DNA of 64,000 nucleotides from Pseudooceanicola sp. HF7 (GTDB taxonomy: Bacteria > Pseudomonadota > Alphaproteobacteria > Rhodobacterales > Rhodobacteraceae), in assembly GCF_011806405.1 (NCBI RefSeq), contig NZ_JAATOW010000022.1:18639-82638 (forward strand), read 5' to 3'. Under the pieces are notes generated by a model. It worked only from the letters and a program-made list of their open reading frames with translations, was not told the origin of the DNA and made no database searches. The position numbers and the translations under genes are program-made. Below, in pieces: positions 26,555 through 34,366 of this stretch (position 1 is the first letter of the stretch; each line of letters starts with the position of its first letter).

Positions 26555-27472
26555 TCAGGGCGATTTCGCGGCTTGCGCGCGGGCCCGTTGCAGGCCCAGG
26601 TGGCGTTCGCGCAGCAGGATGATGACCCCGGCGGTGATGATGATCGCGGCACCGGCAAGCATTTGAACTGTCGGCACTTCTCCGAAGGCGAAATAGCCGA
26701 TGAGCAGGGCGAAGATCATCGAGGCATAGTCGAAGGGCGCCACCAGGCTGGCATCCGCGAAGCGGTAGGAGGAGGTCAGGAAGATCTGCCCCACGCCGCC
26801 GAGCAGGCCGGCCAGGATGAGGGCTGTTGCCTCCCAGGGGGTGGGCAGGACCCAGCCGAAGGGGATGGTGAAGAGCGACATCACCGTGGCGGTGACGGAG
26901 AACCAGAAGACGATCGCCGAAGTTTGCTCTGTTTTCACCATATTGCGGATGTGGACCTGGGCCAGGGCGCCGCAGGTGGCCCCGAAGAGCACCAGGAAGG
27001 CGCCGATGGCCTGGGTGGCCTGGACGGGGTCGCCGCCGAAAGTGGTGACACGCGGTTCCAGCACCACGGTCACGCCGAAAAGGCCAAGCGCCACCGCGCC
27101 GATGCGTAAGACGCCGACCTTTTCGCCAAGGAACATCGCGGCGAAGACCACCACCAGCAGCGGCATGGTGTAATTGAGCGCCGTGACCTCGGGCAGGGGC
27201 AGGAAGGCCAGGGCCGCGAAGCCGCAACCCATTGAGGTGGTTCCGATAAATCCGCGCCAGACATGGGCCATGGGATTGGCCACCTTCATGCCGGTGGAGA
27301 GGTCTCCGCGGGCGGCGAGCCAGCCGAAGATGATCGGCAGGGCAAAGATGGAGCGGAAGAAGACCGCCTCTCCCGGGGGGACATGGGGGGTGGAGGCCTT
27401 GATGAGGGAACTCATGCCGATGAAGCAGATGACGGCGATGAGCTTGTAGGCGATGCCTTTGAGCGGCTGCAT
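26555..27472 (-). CDS. EamA/DMT-superfamily transporter
   Basis: Inner-membrane protein of 305 residues with about ten helices in two EamA repeats; the first helix is KGIAYKLIAVICFIGMSSLI. Conserved features include the FFRSIFALP block of repeat 1 and a second repeat near 150-285. DMT carriers usually export amino acids or metabolites. The frame extends to 27523, but GAGG lies 6 bases before the ATG at 27472 (MQPLKG), which I chose. Placement beside polyamine genes hints at a related substrate; this is not demonstrable. Confidence 0.88.
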   Translation of the reverse strand: MQPLKGIAYKLIAVICFIGMSSLIKASTPHVPPGEAVFFRSIFALPIIFGWLAARGDLSTGMKVANPMAHVWRGFIGTTSMGCGFAALAFLPLPEVTALNYTMPLLVVVFAAMFLGEKVGVLRIGAVALGLFGVTVVLEPRVTTFGGDPVQATQAIGAFLVLFGATCGALAQVHIRNMVKTEQTSAIVFWFSVTATVMSLFTIPFGWVLPTPWEATALILAGLLGGVGQIFLTSSYRFADASLVAPFDYASMIFALLIGYFAFGEVPTVQMLAGAAIIITAGVIILLRERHLGLQRARAQAAKSP

Positions 27473-27619
27473 TGAATCCTCGGGCGGCCTGGGGTCGCGG
27501 CAGCCTCCGGCATGGATGGACAAAGGTCAATTGCAGGGGCGTGGTTGCAAGGCGCGCCTGTGCGCTCATGCAGAGGGGGAATCCGGGGCAAAAGCACCGT
27601 CGGTGCGGCGTCTGTTTCG

Positions 27620-27652
27620 CGTCGGTATGACGTCGGTATCACGTCGGTGCGC
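27620..27652. repeat. Three 11-base tandem repeats
   Basis: Three consecutive units starting CGTCGGT (CGTCGGTATGA, CGTCGGTATCA, CGTCGGTGCGC). The unit length is about one helical turn, so repeated protein contacts on one DNA face are possible. There is no direct evidence for a binder. Confidence 0.65.
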
Positions 27653-27755
27653 AGCGCGCGGGGGGGTAGGGGTTTGTTATGTGCAGTCTTGCAGAGGTGC
27701 GCCTTCGCCGCTTGCCGGGGCAGGAGACCGATCGCAGGCGTGGCGTCCCTTGGCG

Positions 27756-27793
27756 GGTGGGGGCCTCCGGCGGGAGTTTTTCGGCAAGAAGAA
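27756..27793 (+). repeat. Dispersed 38-base element, copy 1
   Basis: Identical over 38 bases to the reverse complement of 62896-62933. It contains GCCTCCGGCGGGAG followed by TTTTT and CGGCAAGAAGAA, a short hairpin plus T-run. Here it is not downstream of any plus-strand gene, so it is not simply a terminator. Confidence 0.8.
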
Positions 27794-27800
27794 AGGGGAA

Positions 27801-27834
27801 GGGGAGAGAAAGGGGGCCGGTGGGGGCCCCCTTT
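27801..27834 (-). terminator. Terminator-like hairpin after phoD
   Basis: A perfect 10-base-pair stem (27809-27818 with 27825-27834) with a 6-base loop lies 11 bases past the phoD stop. On the minus strand it is followed by CTCTCCCC, so the T-run is weak. Confidence 0.6.
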
Positions 27835-27844
27835 CGGGTCTGGA

Positions 27845-29413
27845 TCAGAGGCCGGGGCCCTTGGGGTCGAGGGTGATGGACCAGAGTTCCTGGTCGGCGC
27901 GGTCCATCAGGCGGACGGTCATCTGCTGGGTGGCGCCGTCGATGTCGACGATGCCGAAGAACTGCATGCCCGAGGAGGGCGGCAGGTTGACCTGGCCTTC
28001 CGGCGGGGCCTTCACGAAGCGCTCTTCCGGGCCGAAGGTGGCATCCAGCTTGTTGGGGCCGAAGGTGCCGGCGTGCAGCGGGCCGGAGACGAATTCCCAG
28101 AAGGGGTCGAAGTCCTGGAACTGGGCCTTGTCCGGGTTGTAGTAATGCGCCGCGGTATAGTGGACATCGGCGGTGAACCAGACGGTGTTCTCGATGCCAG
28201 CGGTCTTGATGAAGCGCAGCAGCTCCGCGAATTCGAGCTCGCGACCCTTGGGGGCGCCGTTGTCCCCGTTGGAGACGGCTTCGACGCGCATCTCGTCCTT
28301 GACCTTGTCCCAGACGACCAGGCCGATGGGCATGTCGCAGGCGATGGCCTTCCAGGTGGCGGTGGACTTGGCCAGTTCCCGTTTCAGCCATTCCAGCTGG
28401 GCGGCGCCCAGGATCTGGCTTTCGGGCGTGATCTGGTCCTGCATGCCATCGGTGTTCGGGCCGCGGTAGCTGCGCAGGTCGAGGAAGAAGATGTCCAGCA
28501 TCGGGCCGTAGGACATCTTGCGATAGATCCGGCCGGGCTCTGCCGGGGTGTAGGAGATCGGCGTCATCTCATGGAAGGCGCGGGCGGAGCGGGCGGCCAG
28601 GGTCCAGACGTTCCGTTCGGTATAGGCATCCGGCAGGATCTCGTTGGCGGCCCAGTTGTTGGTCACCTCGTGATCGTCCCATTGGTAGAAGGTGGGCACG
28701 GCGGCGTTCATGGCCAGCACGTGTTCGTCCAGCATGTTGTATTTCCACTGGCCGCGGAATTCGTCCAGGGTTTCGGCGACCTTTGATTTCTCTTCGGTCA
28801 GGATCCGGTTCTTCCAGGTCATGCCATCGGCTGCGGTCACCTCTTCGGTGTGCAGCGGGCCGTCGGCATAGATCGTGTCGCCGGAGTGGATGAAGAAGTC
28901 CGGCTCATGCTGGGTCATGGTGGCATAGGTGCGCATGCCCTCGTCATCGATGCCGTAGCCCTGGCCCACGGTGTCGCCGGACCAGACGAAGCGCACGTCG
29001 CGGCGCCCGGCGGGAGCGGTGCGGAACTTGCCCGTGATCGGTTCGGAGACCGCGTTGGTGTCGGTCAGGTCGGTGGCGATGAAGCGGTAGAAGACCTCCT
29101 GGTCCGCGGGCAACCCCTCGACCAGGCGCTTGATCGTGAAATCGCCGGTGGGATCGGCATAGAGCGGGGCCAGGGCGCGGGCGTTCTTGAAGCTTTCGGT
29201 GGTCGAAACCTCCATCGCGACGCGGGCGGGGCGGTCCGTGCGGGTCCAGATCATGCCGGAGCTGGCAGAGACATCGCCCGATTGCACGCCGTGGGTGAAG
29301 GCCGGGCGGGTGGCCGCGCGCGAGATCGCGGGCATAGCAAGGGAGGCAGCAGCCGCTGCAGAGCTGGCGAGCAGCGTGCGGCGGGTGAGCCGCGGCTGGA
29401 TTAGCTTGGCCAT
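27845..29413 (-). CDS. phoD: PhoD-type alkaline phosphatase, Tat-exported
   Basis: Protein of 522 residues of the alkaline phosphatase D family, exported folded to the periplasm or surface. The Tat signal is LTRRTLLASSAAAAASLAMPAISRA (about 8-32). Metal-site motifs include FVWSGDTVGQGYG, FFIHSGDTIYADGP, QWDDHEVTNNW and the later WFTADVHYTAAHYY. It releases phosphate from phosphodiesters or monoesters using Ca and Fe in studied members. Start: ATG 29413 with AAGGA 7 bases upstream, rather than the upstream ATG at 29431. It is divergent from the esterase gene. Confidence 0.92.
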   Translation of the reverse strand: MAKLIQPRLTRRTLLASSAAAAASLAMPAISRAATRPAFTHGVQSGDVSASSGMIWTRTDRPARVAMEVSTTESFKNARALAPLYADPTGDFTIKRLVEGLPADQEVFYRFIATDLTDTNAVSEPITGKFRTAPAGRRDVRFVWSGDTVGQGYGIDDEGMRTYATMTQHEPDFFIHSGDTIYADGPLHTEEVTAADGMTWKNRILTEEKSKVAETLDEFRGQWKYNMLDEHVLAMNAAVPTFYQWDDHEVTNNWAANEILPDAYTERNVWTLAARSARAFHEMTPISYTPAEPGRIYRKMSYGPMLDIFFLDLRSYRGPNTDGMQDQITPESQILGAAQLEWLKRELAKSTATWKAIACDMPIGLVVWDKVKDEMRVEAVSNGDNGAPKGRELEFAELLRFIKTAGIENTVWFTADVHYTAAHYYNPDKAQFQDFDPFWEFVSGPLHAGTFGPNKLDATFGPEERFVKAPPEGQVNLPPSSGMQFFGIVDIDGATQQMTVRLMDRADQELWSITLDPKGPGL

Positions 29414-29494
29414 GGGGGATCCTTGGAACATGTGAATGGTGGCGCTGACATGCCCGGTGAATGCGACGATCCCCTGTCTGTTTGATGAAGCTTA

Positions 29495-29512
29495 GGTCAC
29501 GGTTTCGTAACC
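29495..29512. promoter_or_regulatory. Palindrome in the phoD/esterase divergent region
   Basis: GGTCACG-N4-CGTAACC (6 of 7 positions symmetric) lies 82 bases upstream of phoD. It could be an operator. It does not match the enteric Pho box. The rest of 29414-29657 shows only the esterase ribosome site. Confidence 0.3.
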
Positions 29513-29657
29513 GGCGGTGCGCTGCCATCCCGCTGAAATCGCGGGAAAAGCCAAGGGTGGCTTGCGCTGGGCGGGGTCTTGTCCGGTTCCGGGGGCTCTG
29601 CTACCTCTGGCGGACCGTCAGCCAGATCCAGCCAGACAGCCCCGCAAGGAGAAACCC

Positions 29658-30557
29658 ATGTCTCTTACGCGCCGTGCCGTGCTGGCCGGTGGTGCTGCCC
29701 TGCTGGCCAGCCCCGCGTTGTCCCAATCGTCGTCCCAATCTTCGCGCCCCTCCCGCAAGGCGACCCCGGCGGAGGTGATCCGCGATCCCCGCGTCAGCCG
29801 CTTCGACATCGGCCCGGCGGAGGCCCCCTGGCGCATCCAGGTCGGCCTGCCGGAAGGGCCGCCGCCGCCCCAGGGCTATTCGGCGATCTTCGCGCTGGAT
29901 GGCAATGCCAGCTTTCCGATGTTCTGGCACCGTTTGCCAAAGGCGGCCCCGGTGGTGCTGGTGGGGATCGGTTATCCGACCAAGGCGCGGCTGGACCTGG
30001 CGCGGCGCTGGCGTGATCTGACCTCTCCGGCGCTGGTGGCGCCGGGCAGCGAGGCGCAGATGTGGGGCCGGCATGAGACCGGCGGGCGGGAGGACTTCGC
30101 CGACATGATCCTGACGGCGTTGCTGCCGCGCCTGCAGGAGGAGCTGCCGCTCGACCCCGGTGCGCGCACGCTGCATGGCCATTCGCTGGGCGGGCTGTTC
30201 GGGCTGCACCTGCTGTTTACCGCGCCGGGGGCCTTCCGGGCGCTGGCGCTGGCGGATCCGTCGACCTGGTGGAACGGCGGAGAGGCCTACCGCGAGGCAG
30301 GGGCCTTTGCCGGGGGCGTGCGCGCCGGGGGGCATGGTCTGGAGCGCCCGGTCGAGCTGTTGCTGATGAGCGGCGGGGCCAGCAGCCGCCCTGGCAGTTC
30401 GTCCCGGCGCAGTGTCACGCCGCGGGTGGCCGCGCAGTTACAGGGCCTGCGGGGGCTGTCGGTCCGTCACAAGGTCTTTCCCGAGCTCACCCATGGCGGG
30501 CTGATCTCCCCCTCTGTCGATGAGGCCCTGGCGCTGCATCAGCGGGTGACCGGCTAA
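29658..30557 (+). CDS. Exported esterase-family alpha/beta hydrolase
   Basis: Protein of 299 residues of the putative-esterase family that includes siderophore esterases (IroE/Fes/BesA). A Tat-like signal (SLTRRAVLAGGAALLASPALSQ) precedes the hydrolase. The nucleophile is S176 in GHSLGG, and the late ELTHGG supplies the likely catalytic His (about 279). DPSTWWNGGEAY is typical for this family. AAGGAG stands 7 bases before the ATG at 29658. The natural substrate cannot be inferred; no siderophore genes lie nearby. Confidence 0.82.
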   Translation: MSLTRRAVLAGGAALLASPALSQSSSQSSRPSRKATPAEVIRDPRVSRFDIGPAEAPWRIQVGLPEGPPPPQGYSAIFALDGNASFPMFWHRLPKAAPVVLVGIGYPTKARLDLARRWRDLTSPALVAPGSEAQMWGRHETGGREDFADMILTALLPRLQEELPLDPGARTLHGHSLGGLFGLHLLFTAPGAFRALALADPSTWWNGGEAYREAGAFAGGVRAGGHGLERPVELLLMSGGASSRPGSSSRRSVTPRVAAQLQGLRGLSVRHKVFPELTHGGLISPSVDEALALHQRVTG

Positions 30558-30667
30558 GGGGCACCGACGGGGCCGTTGCGCAGGTGCGGGCTGGATCCGG
30601 GCGGCTTTGGCTTGATCGTGGCGGAGGCCCGGCCCAGAGTTGGCAGACAGCAAGAAAGGCCAGCCTC

Positions 30668-31630
30668 ATGAGTGATACCCGTCGTTTCCAGCCCGTTTCG
30701 GGCATGGACCTGCCCCGTTTCGCCGGGATTCCCAGTTTCATGCGCCTGCCTGTGATCGCTCCGGAACAGGCGGGGGCAGAGGGGGTGCAGATCGGGCTGA
30801 TCGGCGTGCCTTGGGACACCGGCACCACCAACCGCCCCGGCGCCCGTCACGGCCCGCGCCAGATGCGGGACCTGTCGACCATGATCCGCTCGACCCATCC
30901 GGTGAGCCGGGTGAAACCCTTCGAGGCCTGCAATTGCGCGGACCTGGGCGATGTGCCGGTGAACCCGACGGATGTGCAGGCAACACTGGGCCGGGTGGAG
31001 CGGTTCTACGACGGGATCGTCGCCCAGGGGATCCGGCCGCTGACGGCGGGGGGCGATCACCTGATCAGCCTGCCGGTGCTGCGCGCCCTGGCCAGGAAGG
31101 GGCCGCTGGGCATGGTGCATTTCGACAGCCACACGGATCTGAACGACAGCTATTTCGACGGCGACAAGTACACCCATGGCACCCCCTTCCGCCGCGCGAT
31201 CGAGGAAGGGCTGCTGGACCCCGCCCGGGTCATCCAGATCGGCATCCGCGGGCCGGTCTACGGCGATTTCGAGGACGTCGAATGGGGCCGCGCCCAGGGC
31301 GTGACGATCGTCACGATAGACGAGTTGTTCGACCGTGGCATCGCGGATGTCATGGCCCAGGCCCGCGCGGTGGTGGGCGACGCGCCGACCTACGTGTCCT
31401 ACGACATCGATTTCGTCGACCCGGCCTTTGCGCCGGGCACGGGCACGCCGGAGGTCGGTGGGCCGAACAGCTACCAGGCGCAGCAGGTGGTGCGGGCGCT
31501 CTCGGGGCTGGACATCGTGGGCGCGGACCTGGTCGAGGTCTCTCCGCCCTTCGATGCGAGCGGCGGAACGGCCTGGCTGGCGGTGAGCTTGATGTTCGAA
31601 CTTCTCTGCGTCATGGCGGAGGGGCGGTAG
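30668..31630 (+). CDS. speB: Agmatinase / ureohydrolase
   Basis: Ureohydrolase of 320 residues. The binuclear Mn ligands are visible in TAGGDHLISLP, MVHFDSHTDLND and YVSYDIDFVDPAFAPGTGTPEVGG. Agmatinase splits agmatine into putrescine and urea; guanidinobutyrase and related enzymes share these motifs, so the substrate is not certain. Putrescine would connect it to the polyamine locus 4 kb upstream. The ATG at 30668 follows AAGAAAGG. No terminator is evident before the low-GC gene that follows. Confidence 0.85.
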   Translation: MSDTRRFQPVSGMDLPRFAGIPSFMRLPVIAPEQAGAEGVQIGLIGVPWDTGTTNRPGARHGPRQMRDLSTMIRSTHPVSRVKPFEACNCADLGDVPVNPTDVQATLGRVERFYDGIVAQGIRPLTAGGDHLISLPVLRALARKGPLGMVHFDSHTDLNDSYFDGDKYTHGTPFRRAIEEGLLDPARVIQIGIRGPVYGDFEDVEWGRAQGVTIVTIDELFDRGIADVMAQARAVVGDAPTYVSYDIDFVDPAFAPGTGTPEVGGPNSYQAQQVVRALSGLDIVGADLVEVSPPFDASGGTAWLAVSLMFELLCVMAEGR

Positions 31631-31779
31631 GGCGATGGGGGCGGTTTGTTCTGTTCGGCCCATTGCGGACCTTCACGCCAGGGGCGGCGGATGGCTGGCT
31701 TACAGCCCACGGCTACCTGTCGCGCCTGGTCAAGGCGAGCCCCCACATCCAGGCTTTAGTAGCATAGTAAGGCAGGCTT

Positions 31780-34086
31780 TCACTCAGCGACCGGTTTTTG
31801 CACTATCCGCAACATCGCATCGTAGTGCTTTTTATCACGCTCCCGAATATACTTCATTGCACCATTTGCGGCGCGGTGGCTCTCCTCCACGGTAAGCGCG
31901 GGAAGCGAATTCACTGCCTCAATGTCACCATGCGACTCGATTTGGCACACTCGCTCGAGCTGGTTCATTTCCGCCTGATTTAACCCTTTTATCTTCCCGG
32001 AGTCGTCGAATAATGCCTCGGCGAAACTAGCTTTGTCCGGTGCAGCAAATGCCGTGAATATCTCCAGCAGCTTCCGGATCGCGTTTGGCAAAAGATATAG
32101 ATAGTCGGCGCTCTGCTTGTCCGAAGCCTCGAATACGACTGAGAAAAGGTATTGGTATTCCGAATCGTACTTCGCCAAGTGCGATGGCATCTTCACCAAC
32201 GCTGATTCTCGACTGCCTTTTTCATCGTCACGGCAATCCACGAAAAGCAGCCCTTGAGGCACCGTATCCGCGAAATTGACACCTCGGAAAAAGGATCGCT
32301 TCGCCATGTGCATGAACTTGAGGTTATGGGTCAGCAAGATGACCTGTGCGACACGTTTCGTGTGCTTCTTAATCAGGCCGAACGCATAGGTCTGGGCATT
32401 GCCGTCAAGGCTCGATATCGGGTCGTCGATTACAACAACGAGACTCTTCTTATCCCGACCTTCGGCACTAAATTGAGTTAGAAAGAAGCAGAATGTTAGC
32501 GCGGTTTTCTCGCCCTCGCTGAGGTTCTGTGCAATCGAGCCATCCGCGCGAACCAATTGGTAGCCTTCTTCTTTGGATTCTAACAGAATGGAGTTGTGGC
32601 CGAGGTACTCGTGAAGCAGTTTGTTGAGTTCGCCGGCCGCAACTCCATGCTTACGAATTTCCTTGCGCAACGCTTCCGCCTTGTCCTCCAAGGTCTTCGC
32701 CGCTTCTCGTGTTTTTTGAACATCTTCCTCGGCATCTGCCGCGTTTCGTTTCAGCTGGCGGTATGAAGCTTGTTCGGCCAAGAGCACATGGGCCTTCAGT
32801 GCATTTGCGGCGTCATCCTTGCGTTGCTTGAACTGATCATTGATGGAATTGTGCTCGCTGATAACTGTGAGCAAAGGGCGTGTGGCATCAATGAACTTGG
32901 CTGACCAGTCATGGCCTAGGAGCTTTGTCACGTTGTCGGGAATGCTTTGACTTGCCATAGGGTTCCGTTGGCGTTCCTCAAGTGCTTCTTGTAGCTCCTT
33001 GATTGCTCTACCGCTAGCAAGGACCTCAGACCGGAAGCCGTTTTCGACCTCGCTGAAACCTTTGGCGAGAGTGGGTTGAACGGCTGACTGTGATGGCAGG
33101 TCCTCTAGCCATCCTCTCAGCAGCGAGCGTGACCGCTCGCACCATTCAATAGCCGCTGTGACTGCGTTTGTTTGCTCCTGCCAGCTCTCGCTGAACATTG
33201 CCGCCAAGGTCTTCCTTCGTTGGTCTGATATCTCGTTGCCACAATGAAGGCATGACGCGAGCTGGTTTTCTTCGTGATAGTGATGACCCTCAGCTACCCA
33301 CGCCAACATGTTGGGATGGGTCGTGAGGTCAGACGAAAGCTGCGCGGAAAAGTCCCGCTGAATCAGGTCACAAGCAGATTTCACCTCGTCCCGAAATCCC
33401 TCGGGCAGTTCGAGGGCTAGGTTAATTTTCGGGAGTGGGTCGGACTGACGAATGATTGTACGACATTCGCCAATACTGTCCTCCGTGAGTTTGTCTTGAT
33501 CCGTGAACTGCTTTTCGGAGTACTCACGGTCGACATTTCCTCTATTGAATTGCTGAGTATAGCCAGTACCTCTGGCGTCGCGTACGCGTCCGCCTATTTC
33601 TGTGCCTTTGTCCTTATATTTTTTCTCTGCAGATTCCTGACTTGTCTTGGCAGTGCGAGCCACGGATTCGGCAGTTTTCAGGTCGGCTTCTAGCTGGCGA
33701 AGCTCGTTAACCTTTTCGATGTTTTCTTCGTCAATATGGAAGATCGGCAACGCCGAACCGTCGTCCCATTGAAAGTTGCGGGAAACGAAGTCAGAGTTGA
33801 AGACTAGGAGTTGGTTTCCAAGCGGATGTACTAAACTGGCATTGGTTGCTGTAGTTTCGTCGGAAAACTTGACCTGAAATTTTGCACGTTCATCGATTCC
33901 GTTGGCTAGAGAATCTGCTTCCAGAGAGGCAAAAATGCGGGATAGGCTAGTCTTTCCAGACCCATTGAAGCCATAAATAATTGTTTTTCTTGTGAAATCG
34001 GTGTCAGGACTATGAGACTTGTGGTCGCGCCAAATGCCTAAACCGCTGATCTGAACAAGCTTCTCTACAAAGATGGTTTCTGGCAT
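31780..34086 (-). CDS. RloC/PrrC-like AAA ATPase, probable anticodon nuclease
   Basis: Protein of 768 residues in the AAA_13 group. Visible in order: Walker A YGFNGSGKT (Lys45), a coiled-coil-rich middle with a zinc-hook-like CLHC (Cys279, Cys282), more coiled coil (about 430-480), ABC signature NLSEGEK (521-527), Walker B VVVIDDPISSLD (550-561) and H-loop LLTHN. The C-terminal part has NAIRKLLEIF and, 44 residues on, ESHG: Arg671-x3-Glu675 and His719, the residue set described for the PrrC/RloC tRNA-cleaving domain. RloC cuts the tRNA wobble position as antiphage defence. The base composition is clearly AT-richer than that of its neighbours and the gene is solitary, which suggests transfer. 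The frame opens at GTG 34137; ATG 34086 with GTAGGGA gives the family N-terminus. Nuclease activity is inferred. Confidence 0.7.
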   Translation of the reverse strand: MPETIFVEKLVQISGLGIWRDHKSHSPDTDFTRKTIIYGFNGSGKTSLSRIFASLEADSLANGIDERAKFQVKFSDETTATNASLVHPLGNQLLVFNSDFVSRNFQWDDGSALPIFHIDEENIEKVNELRQLEADLKTAESVARTAKTSQESAEKKYKDKGTEIGGRVRDARGTGYTQQFNRGNVDREYSEKQFTDQDKLTEDSIGECRTIIRQSDPLPKINLALELPEGFRDEVKSACDLIQRDFSAQLSSDLTTHPNMLAWVAEGHHYHEENQLASCLHCGNEISDQRRKTLAAMFSESWQEQTNAVTAAIEWCERSRSLLRGWLEDLPSQSAVQPTLAKGFSEVENGFRSEVLASGRAIKELQEALEERQRNPMASQSIPDNVTKLLGHDWSAKFIDATRPLLTVISEHNSINDQFKQRKDDAANALKAHVLLAEQASYRQLKRNAADAEEDVQKTREAAKTLEDKAEALRKEIRKHGVAAGELNKLLHEYLGHNSILLESKEEGYQLVRADGSIAQNLSEGEKTALTFCFFLTQFSAEGRDKKSLVVVIDDPISSLDGNAQTYAFGLIKKHTKRVAQVILLTHNLKFMHMAKRSFFRGVNFADTVPQGLLFVDCRDDEKGSRESALVKMPSHLAKYDSEYQYLFSVVFEASDKQSADYLYLLPNAIRKLLEIFTAFAAPDKASFAEALFDDSGKIKGLNQAEMNQLERVCQIESHGDIEAVNSLPALTVEESHRAANGAMKYIRERDKKHYDAMLRIVQKPVAE

Positions 34087-34366
34087 TTCCCTACCGTCAT
34101 AATTTCTTGCGATCATAATGCAGGAAGATGCTTGCACATATTACGATCGGTTGCCAACTGATCCATTTTGGCGACAAATCCTGACAGCACTGTGTAAAGC
34201 CCGGCCCGAGGCCACAAGCGCCGTGTCTGCAAGCTTACGCACTGCTGCCGTTCGTGACATGCGCAGCGAAGGTCTGCTTCCCGCCCAACCAACCACCCCC
34301 CGCCACCCCGATCCACGGGGATCTCATCCCGTGATCAGGGCGGCAGGGGGGCTTGGCCTTCCGGGG
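34087..34366. other. Intergenic region beside the RloC-like gene
   Basis: No gene is supported here. It holds the upstream region of the RloC-like gene and a hairpin at 34310-34336 (6 base pairs plus 3 across a bulge). GAAGGTCTGC at 34269-34278 is nearly an inverted match to GCGGACCTTC on the other flank at 31668. Confidence 0.4.

Larger units (their letters stand above)
27473..27844. other. Gene-free region with repeats
   Basis: No gene I can support lies here. It contains three 11-base tandem repeats (27620-27652), one copy of a 38-base element found again at 62896-62933 (27756-27793), and the phoD terminator (27801-27834). Confidence 0.6.

Noticed and set aside
27620..27652. CRISPR-like repeats
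   Set aside because: The units are 11 bases and directly adjacent, with no spacers and no cas genes.
27512..28786. A long plus-strand frame spanning the repeat region and the phoD end
   Set aside because: It runs through repeats and a terminator and is antisense to phoD.
31780..34086. OLD-family or retron-associated ATPase
   Set aside because: There is no TOPRIM motif, reverse transcriptase or retron RNA nearby; the C-terminal Arg-Glu-His pattern points to PrrC/RloC instead.
34113..34316. A 67-codon minus-strand frame upstream of the RloC-like gene
   Set aside because: It has no ribosome site or recognisable motif and overlaps the start region; it is more likely non-coding flank.
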